Of a DNA stretch of 64,000 nucleotides, positions 43,008 through 51,219 are shown piece by piece (position 1 is the stretch's first letter; each line of letters begins with the position of its first letter). The notes under the pieces were generated by a model. That model ran no database searches, was not told the DNA's origin, and saw only the letters and a list, made by a program, of their open reading frames with translations. Source of the DNA: an uncultured Eubacteriales bacterium (GTDB lineage: Bacteria > Bacillota > Clostridia > Oscillospirales > Oscillospiraceae); NCBI GenBank assembly GCA_900545495.1, contig UQZJ01000012.1, positions 1-64,000 of the forward strand. Direction: 5' to 3'. The position numbers and the translations under genes were made by a program.

Positions 43008-43954
43008 TAATCTTTTGACATCCCGCATATCTCGTGGACACGGATCAGCAAAACGACCTCGCAGGTAAACCGCGCCATCAGCTCTTTTTCGCCCCACCAT
43101 GTTCTCTGCGGCGTTGCGTGATGCCCCGCGGCCTGCTCCGCCTCCGCTTTGGCGGCGCGGATGGCTTTCTGCGCGGAGAGCCACCGACCATAGGCCCCGC
43201 CGTACAAGTCCTTTTTCAGTTTCCGCAGCGCGGCCTTGTACGCCTTCTCCGCTCCGCTGGGGCCGTTGTAGTTGAGCCGAATGGCCAGCTCCTGAAAAGT
43301 CATGCCGACCTCGTCCGGCTGGCCGATGCCGAGGTAGCTTCGCACCAGATTCAGCTCTCTGGGCGTCAGCACCTCCGCCATCCGCTGCATCAGCAGCGTC
43401 CGGCGCATGAGGCGGTCATAGGCCACGGCGGGATCGCCGCCGCAGCTGACGGAGAACACATCGTCACCTAACTGCCGGACGCAAAACAGCGTCCGGTATT
43501 CTTTTATCAATGCCCCAGCTACTTTGGCAGATACATTCAGTTCTCCGCACACCACCTTGGCCAACTCAGCATCAGATGAGTCCCATCCCTCGGCACAGAG
43601 GTATGCCACCCTGCGCAGTTGATTGTACCGGCTGATGGGAATGGACAGAGAGGAAGAATACCGCGCGGCGTAGTCGGACAGCGCCGCTTCTATCGCGGGC
43701 GTCGCATAGGTCAGCAGCTTCGTTCCGTAGGCATGGGCAAAGCGTCCTGCCGCGTCCAGCAGCGCCAGCGCTGCCTCCTGCTTCAAGTCCTCCAACTCAC
43801 ACCACGGCGTGTACGCCCGCGCCAGTTCGGTGAGGTAACCCTCGTTCTGTGAGATAAGCCGCTCCGCAGCGTTTTTGTCTCCGGCTTGTATTCGTAAAGA
43901 AAGCTCTTCATTGCAGGGGCCGTCCCCGGCAACGGTGTACATATTTTTCGGCAC
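43007..43954 (-). CDS. Sigma-70-like factor of mobile-element type
   Basis: A 315-residue protein. Residues about 15-110 resemble sigma region 2 (LISQNEGYLTELARAYTPWCELEDLKQEAALALLDAAGRF; GTKLLTYATPAIEAAL). A region 4-like helix-turn-helix lies near residues 190-245 (LTPRELNLVRSYLGI ... MTFQELAIRLNYNGPSGAEKAYKAALRKLKK). The C-terminal 70 residues are Ala/Lys-rich and unique. The start is GTG at 43954. It follows the DUF6076-type gene by 17 bases and probably shares its promoter (module copy 2). It may direct transcription of element genes. Confidence 0.72.
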   Translation of the reverse strand: MPKNMYTVAGDGPCNEELSLRIQAGDKNAAERLISQNEGYLTELARAYTPWCELEDLKQEAALALLDAAGRFAHAYGTKLLTYATPAIEAALSDYAARYSSSLSIPISRYNQLRRVAYLCAEGWDSSDAELAKVVCGELNVSAKVAGALIKEYRTLFCVRQLGDDVFSVSCGGDPAVAYDRLMRRTLLMQRMAEVLTPRELNLVRSYLGIGQPDEVGMTFQELAIRLNYNGPSGAEKAYKAALRKLKKDLYGGAYGRWLSAQKAIRAAKAEAEQAAGHHATPQRTWWGEKELMARFTCEVVLLIRVHEICGMSKD

Positions 43955-43970
43955 AGGAACGCCCCCTTCC

Positions 43971-45080
43971 TCATTTCAGCCGCTTCTCTGCCTCCGCGTA
44001 AATGTGTTCCAATTCCATGTCCCGCGCATATCCGTCAGCGGCATAGTCGTTGTCCATCAGCGCCTTGTCCCGGTAGCTCTCCGCCAGATACAGTGCCTCC
44101 CGCCGCAGGTCATCGGAGATCTTTCCCCTCTGGTGATGCTTGCGGATAGTTCCGGTTCGGGTATTGAACAGGCGGTAGATCGGGTGCTGCTTGTTCTGCT
44201 CCTTCTGGTGCATCATCGCACCATACTGCCGACAGGTATAGCGATCGTCCTGCGGTGCGACGCCGTCGCAGTATTTGGGAATGTGACCGTTGGTGGTCAG
44301 AAAATATTTCCCGCAGCCTTGGCACTGGCTGGGCGCGTGACCGTGGTGCAATCCGTTCAAAAGATCGTAGGTGTAAAAATCTGTGAGCCGCAGGAAAGAT
44401 ACCCGTTCCACAAACACCATTTCTTTTTCGTTTTTGGGACTGCGGGCGAGCACATAGGTGGAAGTCAATTCCGGATGCACAGAGAACGGCTCTACATCCC
44501 AGCTTTGCAGTTCCCGCAGTTCATCCCAGAACTCTTTGCTGTTGAAGCAATCATGCGCGGCAACCGCAAAATAAGTTTCGTTCCGCTTTTTCAGACGGCG
44601 CAGATAGTCCAGTTCAAAGAACTGGCCAGCCGCGGTGAAGTGCAGGATCGCCATCGGGATGCGCGTGATCGCTGCGCAGAATATCAAAAATTCCTGTTGA
44701 AACTCCGAGTTCGGTGTGCGTATTTTGGAAAGGGCATTGTCATCAAACAGGATGTCGATTCGGCGCAGTTCTTTTTCGAGGTTGCTATAGCAAAAGGGCG
44801 GATACTTCCAAATTCCCCTTGCCAGATAAATCATTCGCTCCCGCAACACAGGAAGCACCTGAGCCGCTTCCATATCACTGCCCTGTATGACTACCGGAAA
44901 AAGAAAGGTAGGCGCTCCGCCAGCCTGTATCAGTTCCTTAAAATCATCTTCGGAAATGTTCAAAATGGACGCAGCCATAAATCCCGCAGGGAACTCCTGC
45001 TCCTGATAAAAAACTTTGTCATTCCAAACGTCAATTGTGACCTGAGCAAAATCATTGTTCTGCTGTGTTCCCAGCGGCAT
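43971..45080 (-). CDS. Zinc-ribbon protein of the DUF6076 type
   Basis: A 369-residue protein of mobile elements. The N-terminal two-thirds is mixed alpha/beta without a known motif. Residues about 270-300 carry the probable metal site CQGCGKYFLTTNGHIPKYCDG followed by a YTCRQYG cysteine, which is the hallmark of DUF6076. Its product may bind nucleic acid. It lies under promoter-module copy 2 and ahead of the sigma-like gene, with AGGAGG before the start. Function unknown. Confidence 0.75.
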   Translation of the reverse strand: MPLGTQQNNDFAQVTIDVWNDKVFYQEQEFPAGFMAASILNISEDDFKELIQAGGAPTFLFPVVIQGSDMEAAQVLPVLRERMIYLARGIWKYPPFCYSNLEKELRRIDILFDDNALSKIRTPNSEFQQEFLIFCAAITRIPMAILHFTAAGQFFELDYLRRLKKRNETYFAVAAHDCFNSKEFWDELRELQSWDVEPFSVHPELTSTYVLARSPKNEKEMVFVERVSFLRLTDFYTYDLLNGLHHGHAPSQCQGCGKYFLTTNGHIPKYCDGVAPQDDRYTCRQYGAMMHQKEQNKQHPIYRLFNTRTGTIRKHHQRGKISDDLRREALYLAESYRDKALMDNDYAADGYARDMELEHIYAEAEKRLK

Positions 45081-45095
45081 AGCATCGCCTCCTGT

Positions 45096-45186
45096 CCCAT
45101 ATCTGTTTTGTAACTGTCCTGCGATATTCTCATTCTATCAAAAAATACAGAATAATCAAGTGAAAGGGTTAGAGCCTCGACTGCAG
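45096..45186 (-). repeat. Shared promoter module, copy 2
   Basis: On the - strand TTGATT (45154-45159), 16 bases, TAGAAT (45132-45137). It shares about 85 bases with copy 3 at 57926-58012, including an AGCCTCGACTG block beyond the -35. It drives the DUF6076-type/sigma-like pair and lies in the divergent gap before the AAA ATPase. Confidence 0.78.
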
Positions 45187-45226
45187 CGAGGTCTCTGCCC
45201 TTATCCTTTTATCCGGAGGTTTTTTT

Positions 45227-46282
45227 ATGTCTCAAATCAAACGACTGCAAACCATTGACGCGGACACGCTGCAAAGCACCGCTTACGAGCCGGTCTCCTT
45301 CGTGGTCGACGATCTGCTTCCCCAGGGACTGCACCTGCTGGCAGGCGCGCCGAAAATTGGCAAATCGTGGCTGGCGCTGTGGGTGTGCCTCTGTGTCGCG
45401 CAGGGTAAACCGCTCTGGACGTTCGCCACGCGCCCCTGCGAGGTGCTGTATCTCTGTCTGGAGGACAGCTTCCAGCGTATCCAAAGCCGCCTCTTTGATC
45501 TCACGGAGGACGCGCCGCCCACGCTGCACTTCGCCGTCATGTCCCAGCAGCTCCACAACGGGCTGGTGGAACAGATCGAGCAATTCCTGAAGGAGCATCC
45601 GCAGACCAGGCTCATCGTCATCGACACGCTCCAGCGCATCCGCACCGCGGGCAATGACGCAAACCCGTATGCCAGCGACTATCGGGACATCGGCGTTCTG
45701 AAAGCGCTGGCGGACAAGCACCGCATCGCCATTCTGCTGGTGCATCACCTGCGGAAGATGAATGACGATGATCCCATGAACATGATCTCCGGCACCACCG
45801 GACTCAGCGGCGCCACCGACAGCAACTTCGTCCTCCGCAAGAGTCAGCGCAGAGAGAACACAGCCACGCTCTACTGCACCGGGCGGGACATCCCCTACCG
45901 CGAGTTGGCACTGGAGTTCGATGGTGAGGATCATGTCTGGAAGCTGCTGTCAGATGACTGCGAACAGAAAGAGCAGCCCAACGAGAGAATTCTTTTTCTT
46001 CTCTCTGAATTGCTGCGCCGGCAGCCGGAGATCAGCGCCCCTGCCAAGGTGCTGTTGGAAAAGATCGACCCTGCCGGTACAGAGGGACTGACCCCCAACA
46101 GCTTCTCCCACCGAATCCGCAAAAGCGTTGACGCTCTAAGGAGAAACGGCATTACGGTGTCCTTCCGCAAGAGCAACGGCGACCGGCTGATCTGCCTGAA
46201 AAGGGCCGATGGGGTCGATGATCTCACTACCGAGAACATCGTCACCATCGACCCTGATAACCCGCCGTGTTTCGGCGTGTGA
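45227..46282 (+). CDS. AAA/RecA-like replication ATPase (RepA type)
   Basis: A 351-residue P-loop protein. Walker A is GAPKIGKSW near residue 40, Walker B LIVIDTLQRIR near 129, and LLVHHLRK near 168 is the motif seen in RepA/KaiC-like helicases of mobile elements. A C-terminal winged-helix-like part follows (about 255-340). CGGAGG precedes the ATG. It is the first gene of the mobilisation block and could load or drive element replication after excision or transfer. Confidence 0.85.
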   Translation: MSQIKRLQTIDADTLQSTAYEPVSFVVDDLLPQGLHLLAGAPKIGKSWLALWVCLCVAQGKPLWTFATRPCEVLYLCLEDSFQRIQSRLFDLTEDAPPTLHFAVMSQQLHNGLVEQIEQFLKEHPQTRLIVIDTLQRIRTAGNDANPYASDYRDIGVLKALADKHRIAILLVHHLRKMNDDDPMNMISGTTGLSGATDSNFVLRKSQRRENTATLYCTGRDIPYRELALEFDGEDHVWKLLSDDCEQKEQPNERILFLLSELLRRQPEISAPAKVLLEKIDPAGTEGLTPNSFSHRIRKSVDALRRNGITVSFRKSNGDRLICLKRADGVDDLTTENIVTIDPDNPPCFGV

Positions 46283-46429
46283 GCCGCTGTGTGCGCGTTT
46301 GGGGGATGGGGTGGCGTGTGTACCCGCCGAGAGTTGTTTACCGCACACGGCGCGGGACGCGGGATTCGTCGTCCGCTCGGACGACAGCCAGCATCGCATT
46401 TGTCTGGTCTGCGGCGAAGCCGCTGCCCT

Positions 46430-46620
46430 GCCAAATGCACTGGGCGGGGCATGGCCCCACACCCCATTTTCGGGCAAAAGCCCGGACCCACCAAGCTGCG
46501 AGCGTTTCTGCGGAAACGCTTTTACCCGCCTCCGGCGGCGCAGCTTCAAAGGGGGACCAGTCCCCCTTTGAGGAACCCCCAGCTCTCCGAGGGGACGAGA
46601 GAAATCATTTTAGAAAGGTC
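46430..46620. other. Candidate origin of transfer (oriT) region
   Basis: A 345-base non-coding gap (46283-46627) ahead of mobC is dense in inverted repeats: AGCGTTTC-TGCG-GAAACGCT (46501-46520), CAAAGGGGGA-CCAG-TCCCCCTTTG (46547-46570) and shorter CCGG/GGCC stems upstream. Position next to mobC and the relaxase is typical of oriT. The nick site was not identified. Confidence 0.55.
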
Positions 46621-46627
46621 ATTGATT

Positions 46628-46933
46628 ATGAAAAAAGATATCAAATTCAGCACGCGCATGGCGTCCACTGACCGCGAGAAGATCAAAGCGTTGGCGGCGA
46701 AGGCCCACATGTCCATGAGCGATTACGTCACCGCCTGCTGTCTCGGCAAGCGGATCGTGGTCATCGACGAGCAAAAGGAACTGCTCCGCCAGCTCAAGGG
46801 CATCGGCGGCAACATCAACCGCCTCACCGTTCTTGCCAACATGGGCAAGGTGCAGGTCATCGGTTTGGAAAAAGCTGCCGGTGAGCTGTCCGAGGTCAGC
46901 GCCGCGCTGCGATCAGTCATGGAAGGGCGGTGA
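46628..46933 (+). CDS. mobC: Mobilisation accessory protein MobC
   Basis: A 101-residue relaxosome protein. The N-terminal ribbon-helix-helix (DIKFSTRMASTDREKIKALAAKAHMSMSDYV) is followed by the MobC motif LRQLKGIGGNINRLTVLAN (residues about 53-71). The ATG at 46628 follows AAAGGT; the long open frame upstream crosses the oriT-like gap and is not coding. Its stop overlaps the GTG alternative start of the relaxase. Confidence 0.92.
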   Translation: MKKDIKFSTRMASTDREKIKALAAKAHMSMSDYVTACCLGKRIVVIDEQKELLRQLKGIGGNINRLTVLANMGKVQVIGLEKAAGELSEVSAALRSVMEGR

Positions 46934-46938
46934 GCTGT

Positions 46939-48369
46939 ATGGCCATCGTACATTTTGTGAACTACAAACGGGGCACACAGTCCCGCGCCGCCATGCGCGG
47001 CGTGATGCTCTACGTCATGCAGGAAAAGAAAACCGCATGGGATGGCGTGCCGCTCGTCAGCGGCGTCAATTGCCAGCCGCAGAGCGTCTACGACGATTTC
47101 CTGAACACGAAGCTGCTCTACCACAAGGACGGCGGCGTGATGTTCTACCACATGGTGCAGAGCTTTCCGAAAGGCGCGGCGGTCGATCCCCGGCAGGCTC
47201 ACGAAGCCGCGCGGCGGCTGGCGGAATACTTCGACGGCTGCGAGGTGCTGGTCTGCACCCATGTAGACCGGGAGCACATCCACTCCCACTGCATCATCAA
47301 CTCTGTCAACTTTGAGACCGGCAAGAAGCTGCACATGGCGAAGGAACAGATCCAGGAACTGATGCGGCGCAACGACGCGATCTGCCTGGAAACGGGCCTG
47401 CCGGTCTTTGAGCCGACCACACAGCAGGCCCGCGGCATGAGCGGCGCGGAGTATCACACGGCGCTGAAGGGCCAAAGCTGGAAGCTGCGGCTCATGAACA
47501 CCATTGACGAGTGCATGAAATATGCCGCCGACAAGGACGCATTCGTTTCCCTGATGGAATCCGGGGGTTATGCCGTCCGCTGGGAAAGTGGCCGCAAGTA
47601 CATCACCTACACCACGCCGGTCGGCATGAGATGCCGCGACAGCAAACTACACGAGGAAAAGTATTGCAAGGAGGCCATGGAGCATGAATTCAGAATACGG
47701 GCAGAGCTCGTCCAGAGAAAATTCCATCGAGCAGCGGAAACCGATGGAGGAATTGAAACGGATGAATCAGCCGAGCAGCGCACCGCCGTCTGCGCCGCTG
47801 CCGATCCAGCCCATCGTGATCCAGTGCGATCTGCCGCAGACAATGAAGAAGCTGGCGAAGCAGGCAGACGGAATAAACTGGGAGCTGGAGGAAATCCGGA
47901 AAGCACTGCCAGAACTGAAGCCGTACATCGACCTGACGCCGGTGCAGCAGTCGCTCACGGAGATGCAGAAATCGCTGACGGAGATGAACAGGTTGCTGGA
48001 ACGGGTTGGGAACCTGAGCGAAAAGTATTCCTGCAAATGGATTCGGTGGCTGCCGGATTTCAGCCTGCTGGTGGCCCTCAAGTGGATCGCGCTGCTTTTG
48101 GTGATCGGCGCAGCGGCGATGGCCGGGTGGTATGGCGTGGTAGCGATCCGCGGCCTGTTCCTCTGATGTCTGCCGTGACCGGACTGACCGCCGCGGGGAC
48201 AGTGTTGGACGAGGATGAGGATGCCGAGGAAAAGCGACGGCGCATGGAGGCGAAGATCGCCGCCGAAAACTTCGGCGCAGTGGTCGGACTCGCGGCAGGC
48301 GCGGCTCTGGCGATGAAAGAAAAATTGGATGAACAGGCCGCGCGGGAAGAACAGAAAAAGCAACAGTAA
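46939..48369 (+). CDS. MobA/MobL-type relaxase with an overlapping tail
   Basis: A 476-residue relaxase that nicks oriT and binds the transferred strand. It starts MAIVHFVNYKR and has the metal-binding triad in HVDREHIHSH (residues about 108-117), followed by the conserved VNFETGKKLH. Residues 1 to about 250 are the nuclease domain. From about residue 255 to 408 the frame is compositionally odd (Ala/Glu/Asp/Gly/Arg-rich, no pattern), because the other frame holds a membrane-protein gene (47684-48166). There is no stop until 48369. A GTG nine bases upstream of 46939 is an alternative start. The tail may be real, in which case both frames are used. Confidence 0.85.
   Translation: MAIVHFVNYKRGTQSRAAMRGVMLYVMQEKKTAWDGVPLVSGVNCQPQSVYDDFLNTKLLYHKDGGVMFYHMVQSFPKGAAVDPRQAHEAARRLAEYFDGCEVLVCTHVDREHIHSHCIINSVNFETGKKLHMAKEQIQELMRRNDAICLETGLPVFEPTTQQARGMSGAEYHTALKGQSWKLRLMNTIDECMKYAADKDAFVSLMESGGYAVRWESGRKYITYTTPVGMRCRDSKLHEEKYCKEAMEHEFRIRAELVQRKFHRAAETDGGIETDESAEQRTAVCAAADPAHRDPVRSAADNEEAGEAGRRNKLGAGGNPESTARTEAVHRPDAGAAVAHGDAEIADGDEQVAGTGWEPERKVFLQMDSVAAGFQPAGGPQVDRAAFGDRRSGDGRVVWRGSDPRPVPLMSAVTGLTAAGTVLDEDEDAEEKRRRMEAKIAAENFGAVVGLAAGAALAMKEKLDEQAAREEQKKQQ
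47684..48166 (+). CDS. Nested MobB-like coiled-coil membrane protein, out of frame inside the relaxase gene
   Basis: A 160-residue protein encoded wholly within the relaxase frame but shifted by one. A perfect AAGGAGG (47668-47674) stands 9 bases before its ATG. Residues about 50-115 are helical with heptads (LTPVQQSLTEMQKSLTEMNRLLE), and residues about 126-150 a membrane helix (LLVALKWIALLLVIGAAAMAG). In RSF1010, mobB lies inside mobA in another frame and encodes a membrane-anchored helper of the relaxase; this arrangement is the same. Homology to that MobB is not claimed. Confidence 0.78.
   Translation: MNSEYGQSSSRENSIEQRKPMEELKRMNQPSSAPPSAPLPIQPIVIQCDLPQTMKKLAKQADGINWELEEIRKALPELKPYIDLTPVQQSLTEMQKSLTEMNRLLERVGNLSEKYSCKWIRWLPDFSLLVALKWIALLLVIGAAAMAGWYGVVAIRGLFL
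48166..48369 (+). CDS. Small helical protein, in frame with the relaxase end
   Basis: A 67-residue frame beginning with an ATG that overlaps the stop of the nested membrane-protein gene (TGATG), as in coupled translation. It is in the relaxase frame, so it equals the last 67 residues of that protein. The product is helical and acidic at first (DEDEDAEEKRRRMEAKI), then has AAENFGAVVGLAAGAALAMKEKL. It may be made both as a separate protein and as the relaxase tail. Confidence 0.55.
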   Translation: MSAVTGLTAAGTVLDEDEDAEEKRRRMEAKIAAENFGAVVGLAAGAALAMKEKLDEQAAREEQKKQQ

Positions 48370-48395
48370 GAGCAAACCATGGGAGGATTCTAAAA

Positions 48396-49604
48396 ATGGC
48401 AAGCATCAAGCAACTGGACGAGCGGCGATATAAGATCACCGTCAGCAACGGCTACCGGCCCAACGGCAAAAAAATCAGCAAGGCAAAGACCATCCAAGTC
48501 CCGCCCGGTGTCCCCAAGCGCGGCATTGGGCAGTATGTCGCCCACGCCGCCGAGGAACTGGAGCGCAGCTTCAAGACCGGCTACGCCGAGGACGGCGAGA
48601 TGACCTTTGAGGAATTCGCCTCCCGCTGGCTGAACCGGCAGACGAAATACGCCCCCAGTACCATCGCTGCATACCGGCGGATGCTGGAGGTGGTGTATCC
48701 CATGATCGGCGGCATCCGCCTCAATAAACTCCGACCGATGGCACTGGAGAATATGCTCTCTGAGCTGCGCAAGCGCAAGCACCACGGAAAGCGCATCAAC
48801 GAATCCACCGCGCAGCGATACCTCTCCGTGGTCTCCGCCGTACTCAGCGACGCCAAGCGCAATGAGATCATCGAAAAGAATCCCGCGCGGATGTTAGACC
48901 TTCCCACACCGCGGCGCACGGTGCAGCGCATCCCCACGCGAAGCGAGGTGGAAAAGCTGCTGGACGCGCTGGCAAAGGAGCCGCGGCACTACCGCCTGTT
49001 CTATCTGCTCTCCATGTACACCGGCTGCCGCCGGGGCGAGCTGTGCGCTCTGCAATGGTCGGACTTCACCGGCACGCAGAACGGTCTGCTGCTCACCGTC
49101 AGCCGCTCCCGCAGCAGCGTTCCCGGCAAGGGCATCGTGGAGGGCAGCACCAAAAACGGCAAGAGCCGTGAAGTCTACCTCTCCTCTGACCTGCGGGGTA
49201 TCCTCCTCGCCTACAAGCGCCGCAAGCAGATGGAGGCGGACAAGCAGCGCCGTGGGCTCAGTCCCTACCTCTTCACCGACGAGCAGGGGCAGCTCATCCA
49301 CCCGGACACCTTTACCAAGCGGCTGCGGAAGATCTATGACGCCATCGGCTTTCCGCGGGAGTACCATCTTCACACCCTGCGGCACTACTTCGTGACCTCG
49401 CTTCTGCACTGCGGCGTGGACAAACAGACGGTGGCAGACCTCGTGGGTCATGCGGATACCGGCTTTCTGGAGCGTACCTACTGCCACCCCCAGCAGGCGC
49501 AGAAGGAGCAGGCGGCAGACTCCATGCTCACCATGCTCCGTCCGGAGGGCGAGCAAATCTTCAATCTCGCCGCCGCCTGTTCTCCGAAGCAGCACAGCGC
49601 ATGA
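48396..49604 (+). CDS. Tyrosine site-specific recombinase (integrase 1)
   Basis: A 402-residue phage-type integrase: an N-terminal arm-binding region (1-60), a core-binding SAM-like domain (about 65-165) and a catalytic domain. The catalytic residues appear as R in GCRRGEL (about 211), HTLRH (about 326-330), GHADTG (about 350) and the nucleophile Y in TYCHP (about 362). GGAGG precedes the ATG. The relic at 34086-34148 comes from a close relative of this gene. It lies directly after the mobilisation genes and is a candidate for the tRNA-Arg integration. Confidence 0.93.
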   Translation: MASIKQLDERRYKITVSNGYRPNGKKISKAKTIQVPPGVPKRGIGQYVAHAAEELERSFKTGYAEDGEMTFEEFASRWLNRQTKYAPSTIAAYRRMLEVVYPMIGGIRLNKLRPMALENMLSELRKRKHHGKRINESTAQRYLSVVSAVLSDAKRNEIIEKNPARMLDLPTPRRTVQRIPTRSEVEKLLDALAKEPRHYRLFYLLSMYTGCRRGELCALQWSDFTGTQNGLLLTVSRSRSSVPGKGIVEGSTKNGKSREVYLSSDLRGILLAYKRRKQMEADKQRRGLSPYLFTDEQGQLIHPDTFTKRLRKIYDAIGFPREYHLHTLRHYFVTSLLHCGVDKQTVADLVGHADTGFLERTYCHPQQAQKEQAADSMLTMLRPEGEQIFNLAAACSPKQHSA

Positions 49605-49732
49605 TTGTTGCTTTCGTAGAAATTCATTTCTCCAAGAAAATTGTGATAGCTTTACCGCCGCGCTTGCGGTATGTTGTGCTTGCAAAATAAGCCTCAACTG
49701 TGCCGAGGTCAAATGAAAGAGAGGTCATTTTT

Positions 49733-50905
49733 ATGGCAAGCATCCGCAAGCGCGGCAGCAGCTATCTCATCGTTGTCTCCATGGGCTATGACTACAACGG
49801 CAAGCGCATCAACCCCCGGCAGAAAACCGTTCACCCACCGGAGGAACTGACGCCCAGGCAGGTCGAAAAGTGGCTCAACGAGCAGGCAGTCCTGTTCGAG
49901 CGGGAATGCCGTCACACGCCGCAGCCCGTCCAACAGCTCACGCTGGCAAAATACATCGACCTGTGGCTGACGGACATCGCGCCCGGCAAGCTGGCGAAGT
50001 CCACCATCCGCCGCGACCGGCAGGACATCGAGCGTATCCTCCCGGCGCTGGGTCACTACAAGCTCACCGAGCTGCGGCCGGAACACTTCCGGAATTTCTA
50101 CGCAGAGCTGCGAAAAGTCATTCGTCCCGATACAAAAAAGCCACTTTCCGAGTACACCATTGAGGGCGTGCACGCTACGCTGTGCAGCATACTCTCTGAT
50201 GCCGTGGAGGGTGGCTTTCTTTCGCATAATCCGGCGTGGCGCACCTATCGTTACGCCGGGCGCAAGTGCGAAAAGAAAATCGCGGACGAGGAAACGGCGC
50301 AGAAGATCATCGCCGCGCTGGAGGGTGAGAGCATCAAGTACGAAACCTACTTCAAGCTCATCATCGCCACGGGGATGCGGCGGGGCGAGTGCTGCGGATT
50401 GAAATGGTGCGACATTGATTGGGAGCAGCGTTCCATCCACATCTGCCGCAACGCGGTCAAGGTGACGGACGAGGAGATCTTCGTAAAAGAACCCAAGACC
50501 CGCGCAGGTGACCGCTATGTGTACTTCTCCGCCGAGATGGAAAGTCTCCTGTGGGAGTACCAAAAAGAATGTCGGTATATCACCGAAACCTATGACCAGC
50601 GGCAGCTGACCGCCGATGACTTCCTGTTTCGGCGGCAGGGCACATGTCTGCCTATGACGCCCACCACCTTCACATGGCGGTTCAAGTGCATCCTGAAAAA
50701 GAACGGCCTGCCGCAGGAGCTCAATGTACACAGTCTGCGTCACACCGCCGCCAGTCTGATGATCGCAGGCGGTGCGGACGTGGCCACGGTAGCGGGCATC
50801 CTCGGCCACAGTCAGCCCTCCACCACGCTGGACATCTATACTCATGCTTTCGACAAGAACAAAAAGGCCGCCAGCGCAAAGCTGCAAGAAGGACTGGATA
50901 TTTGA
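49733..50905 (+). CDS. Tyrosine site-specific recombinase (integrase 2)
   Basis: A 390-residue integrase, distinct from integrase 1, 128 bases downstream in the same direction. It has the AP2-like arm-binding N-terminus (MASIRKRGSSYLIVVSMGYD), R in GMRRGE (about 215), HSLRHT (about 333-338), GHSQP (about 358) and nucleophile Y in YTHAF (about 369). GAGAGG upstream supports 49733; the open frame before it lacks a site. Two complete integrases in a row suggest two fused elements or a two-recombinase system. Confidence 0.92.
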   Translation: MASIRKRGSSYLIVVSMGYDYNGKRINPRQKTVHPPEELTPRQVEKWLNEQAVLFERECRHTPQPVQQLTLAKYIDLWLTDIAPGKLAKSTIRRDRQDIERILPALGHYKLTELRPEHFRNFYAELRKVIRPDTKKPLSEYTIEGVHATLCSILSDAVEGGFLSHNPAWRTYRYAGRKCEKKIADEETAQKIIAALEGESIKYETYFKLIIATGMRRGECCGLKWCDIDWEQRSIHICRNAVKVTDEEIFVKEPKTRAGDRYVYFSAEMESLLWEYQKECRYITETYDQRQLTADDFLFRRQGTCLPMTPTTFTWRFKCILKKNGLPQELNVHSLRHTAASLMIAGGADVATVAGILGHSQPSTTLDIYTHAFDKNKKAASAKLQEGLDI

Positions 50906-50913
50906 TTTTAACG

Positions 50914-50949
50914 AAAAGTGAGAGTACATATTAAGTACCCTCACCTTTT
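50914..50949 (+). terminator. Terminator after integrase 2
   Basis: AAAAGTGAGAGTAC and GTACCCTCACCTTTT pair with two weak positions and end in a T-run. It lies 9 bases past the stop codon and closes the mobilisation/integrase block. Confidence 0.7.
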
Positions 50950-51219
50950 GTTTTCATGATTTATTTCCAGTCATTCGAAAATGATTACTGCCGAAATATT
51001 CCGCAGATTTTCAGCAGTCAGTCCCGCAAGGCCGCGATCAACTCTGCACTGCCCGCTCCCTGTACAGTCTCTGATAGACTTGCAAGTGACGACAGCAGAA
51101 TCGGAATTACGACTACCGTAGAAAATAACTCAAAAAATCTTGCACACGAATCTTCACTACCAAGATACACAAATAGAACCATGTCCAACAAGAGGAGCTC
51201 TATTACCATCCACGGCAGA

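Noticed and set aside
46289..46627. N-terminal extension of MobC to 214 codons
   Set aside because: It crosses the hairpin-rich gap, shows no protein-like pattern, and the ATG at 46628 gives a standard MobC.
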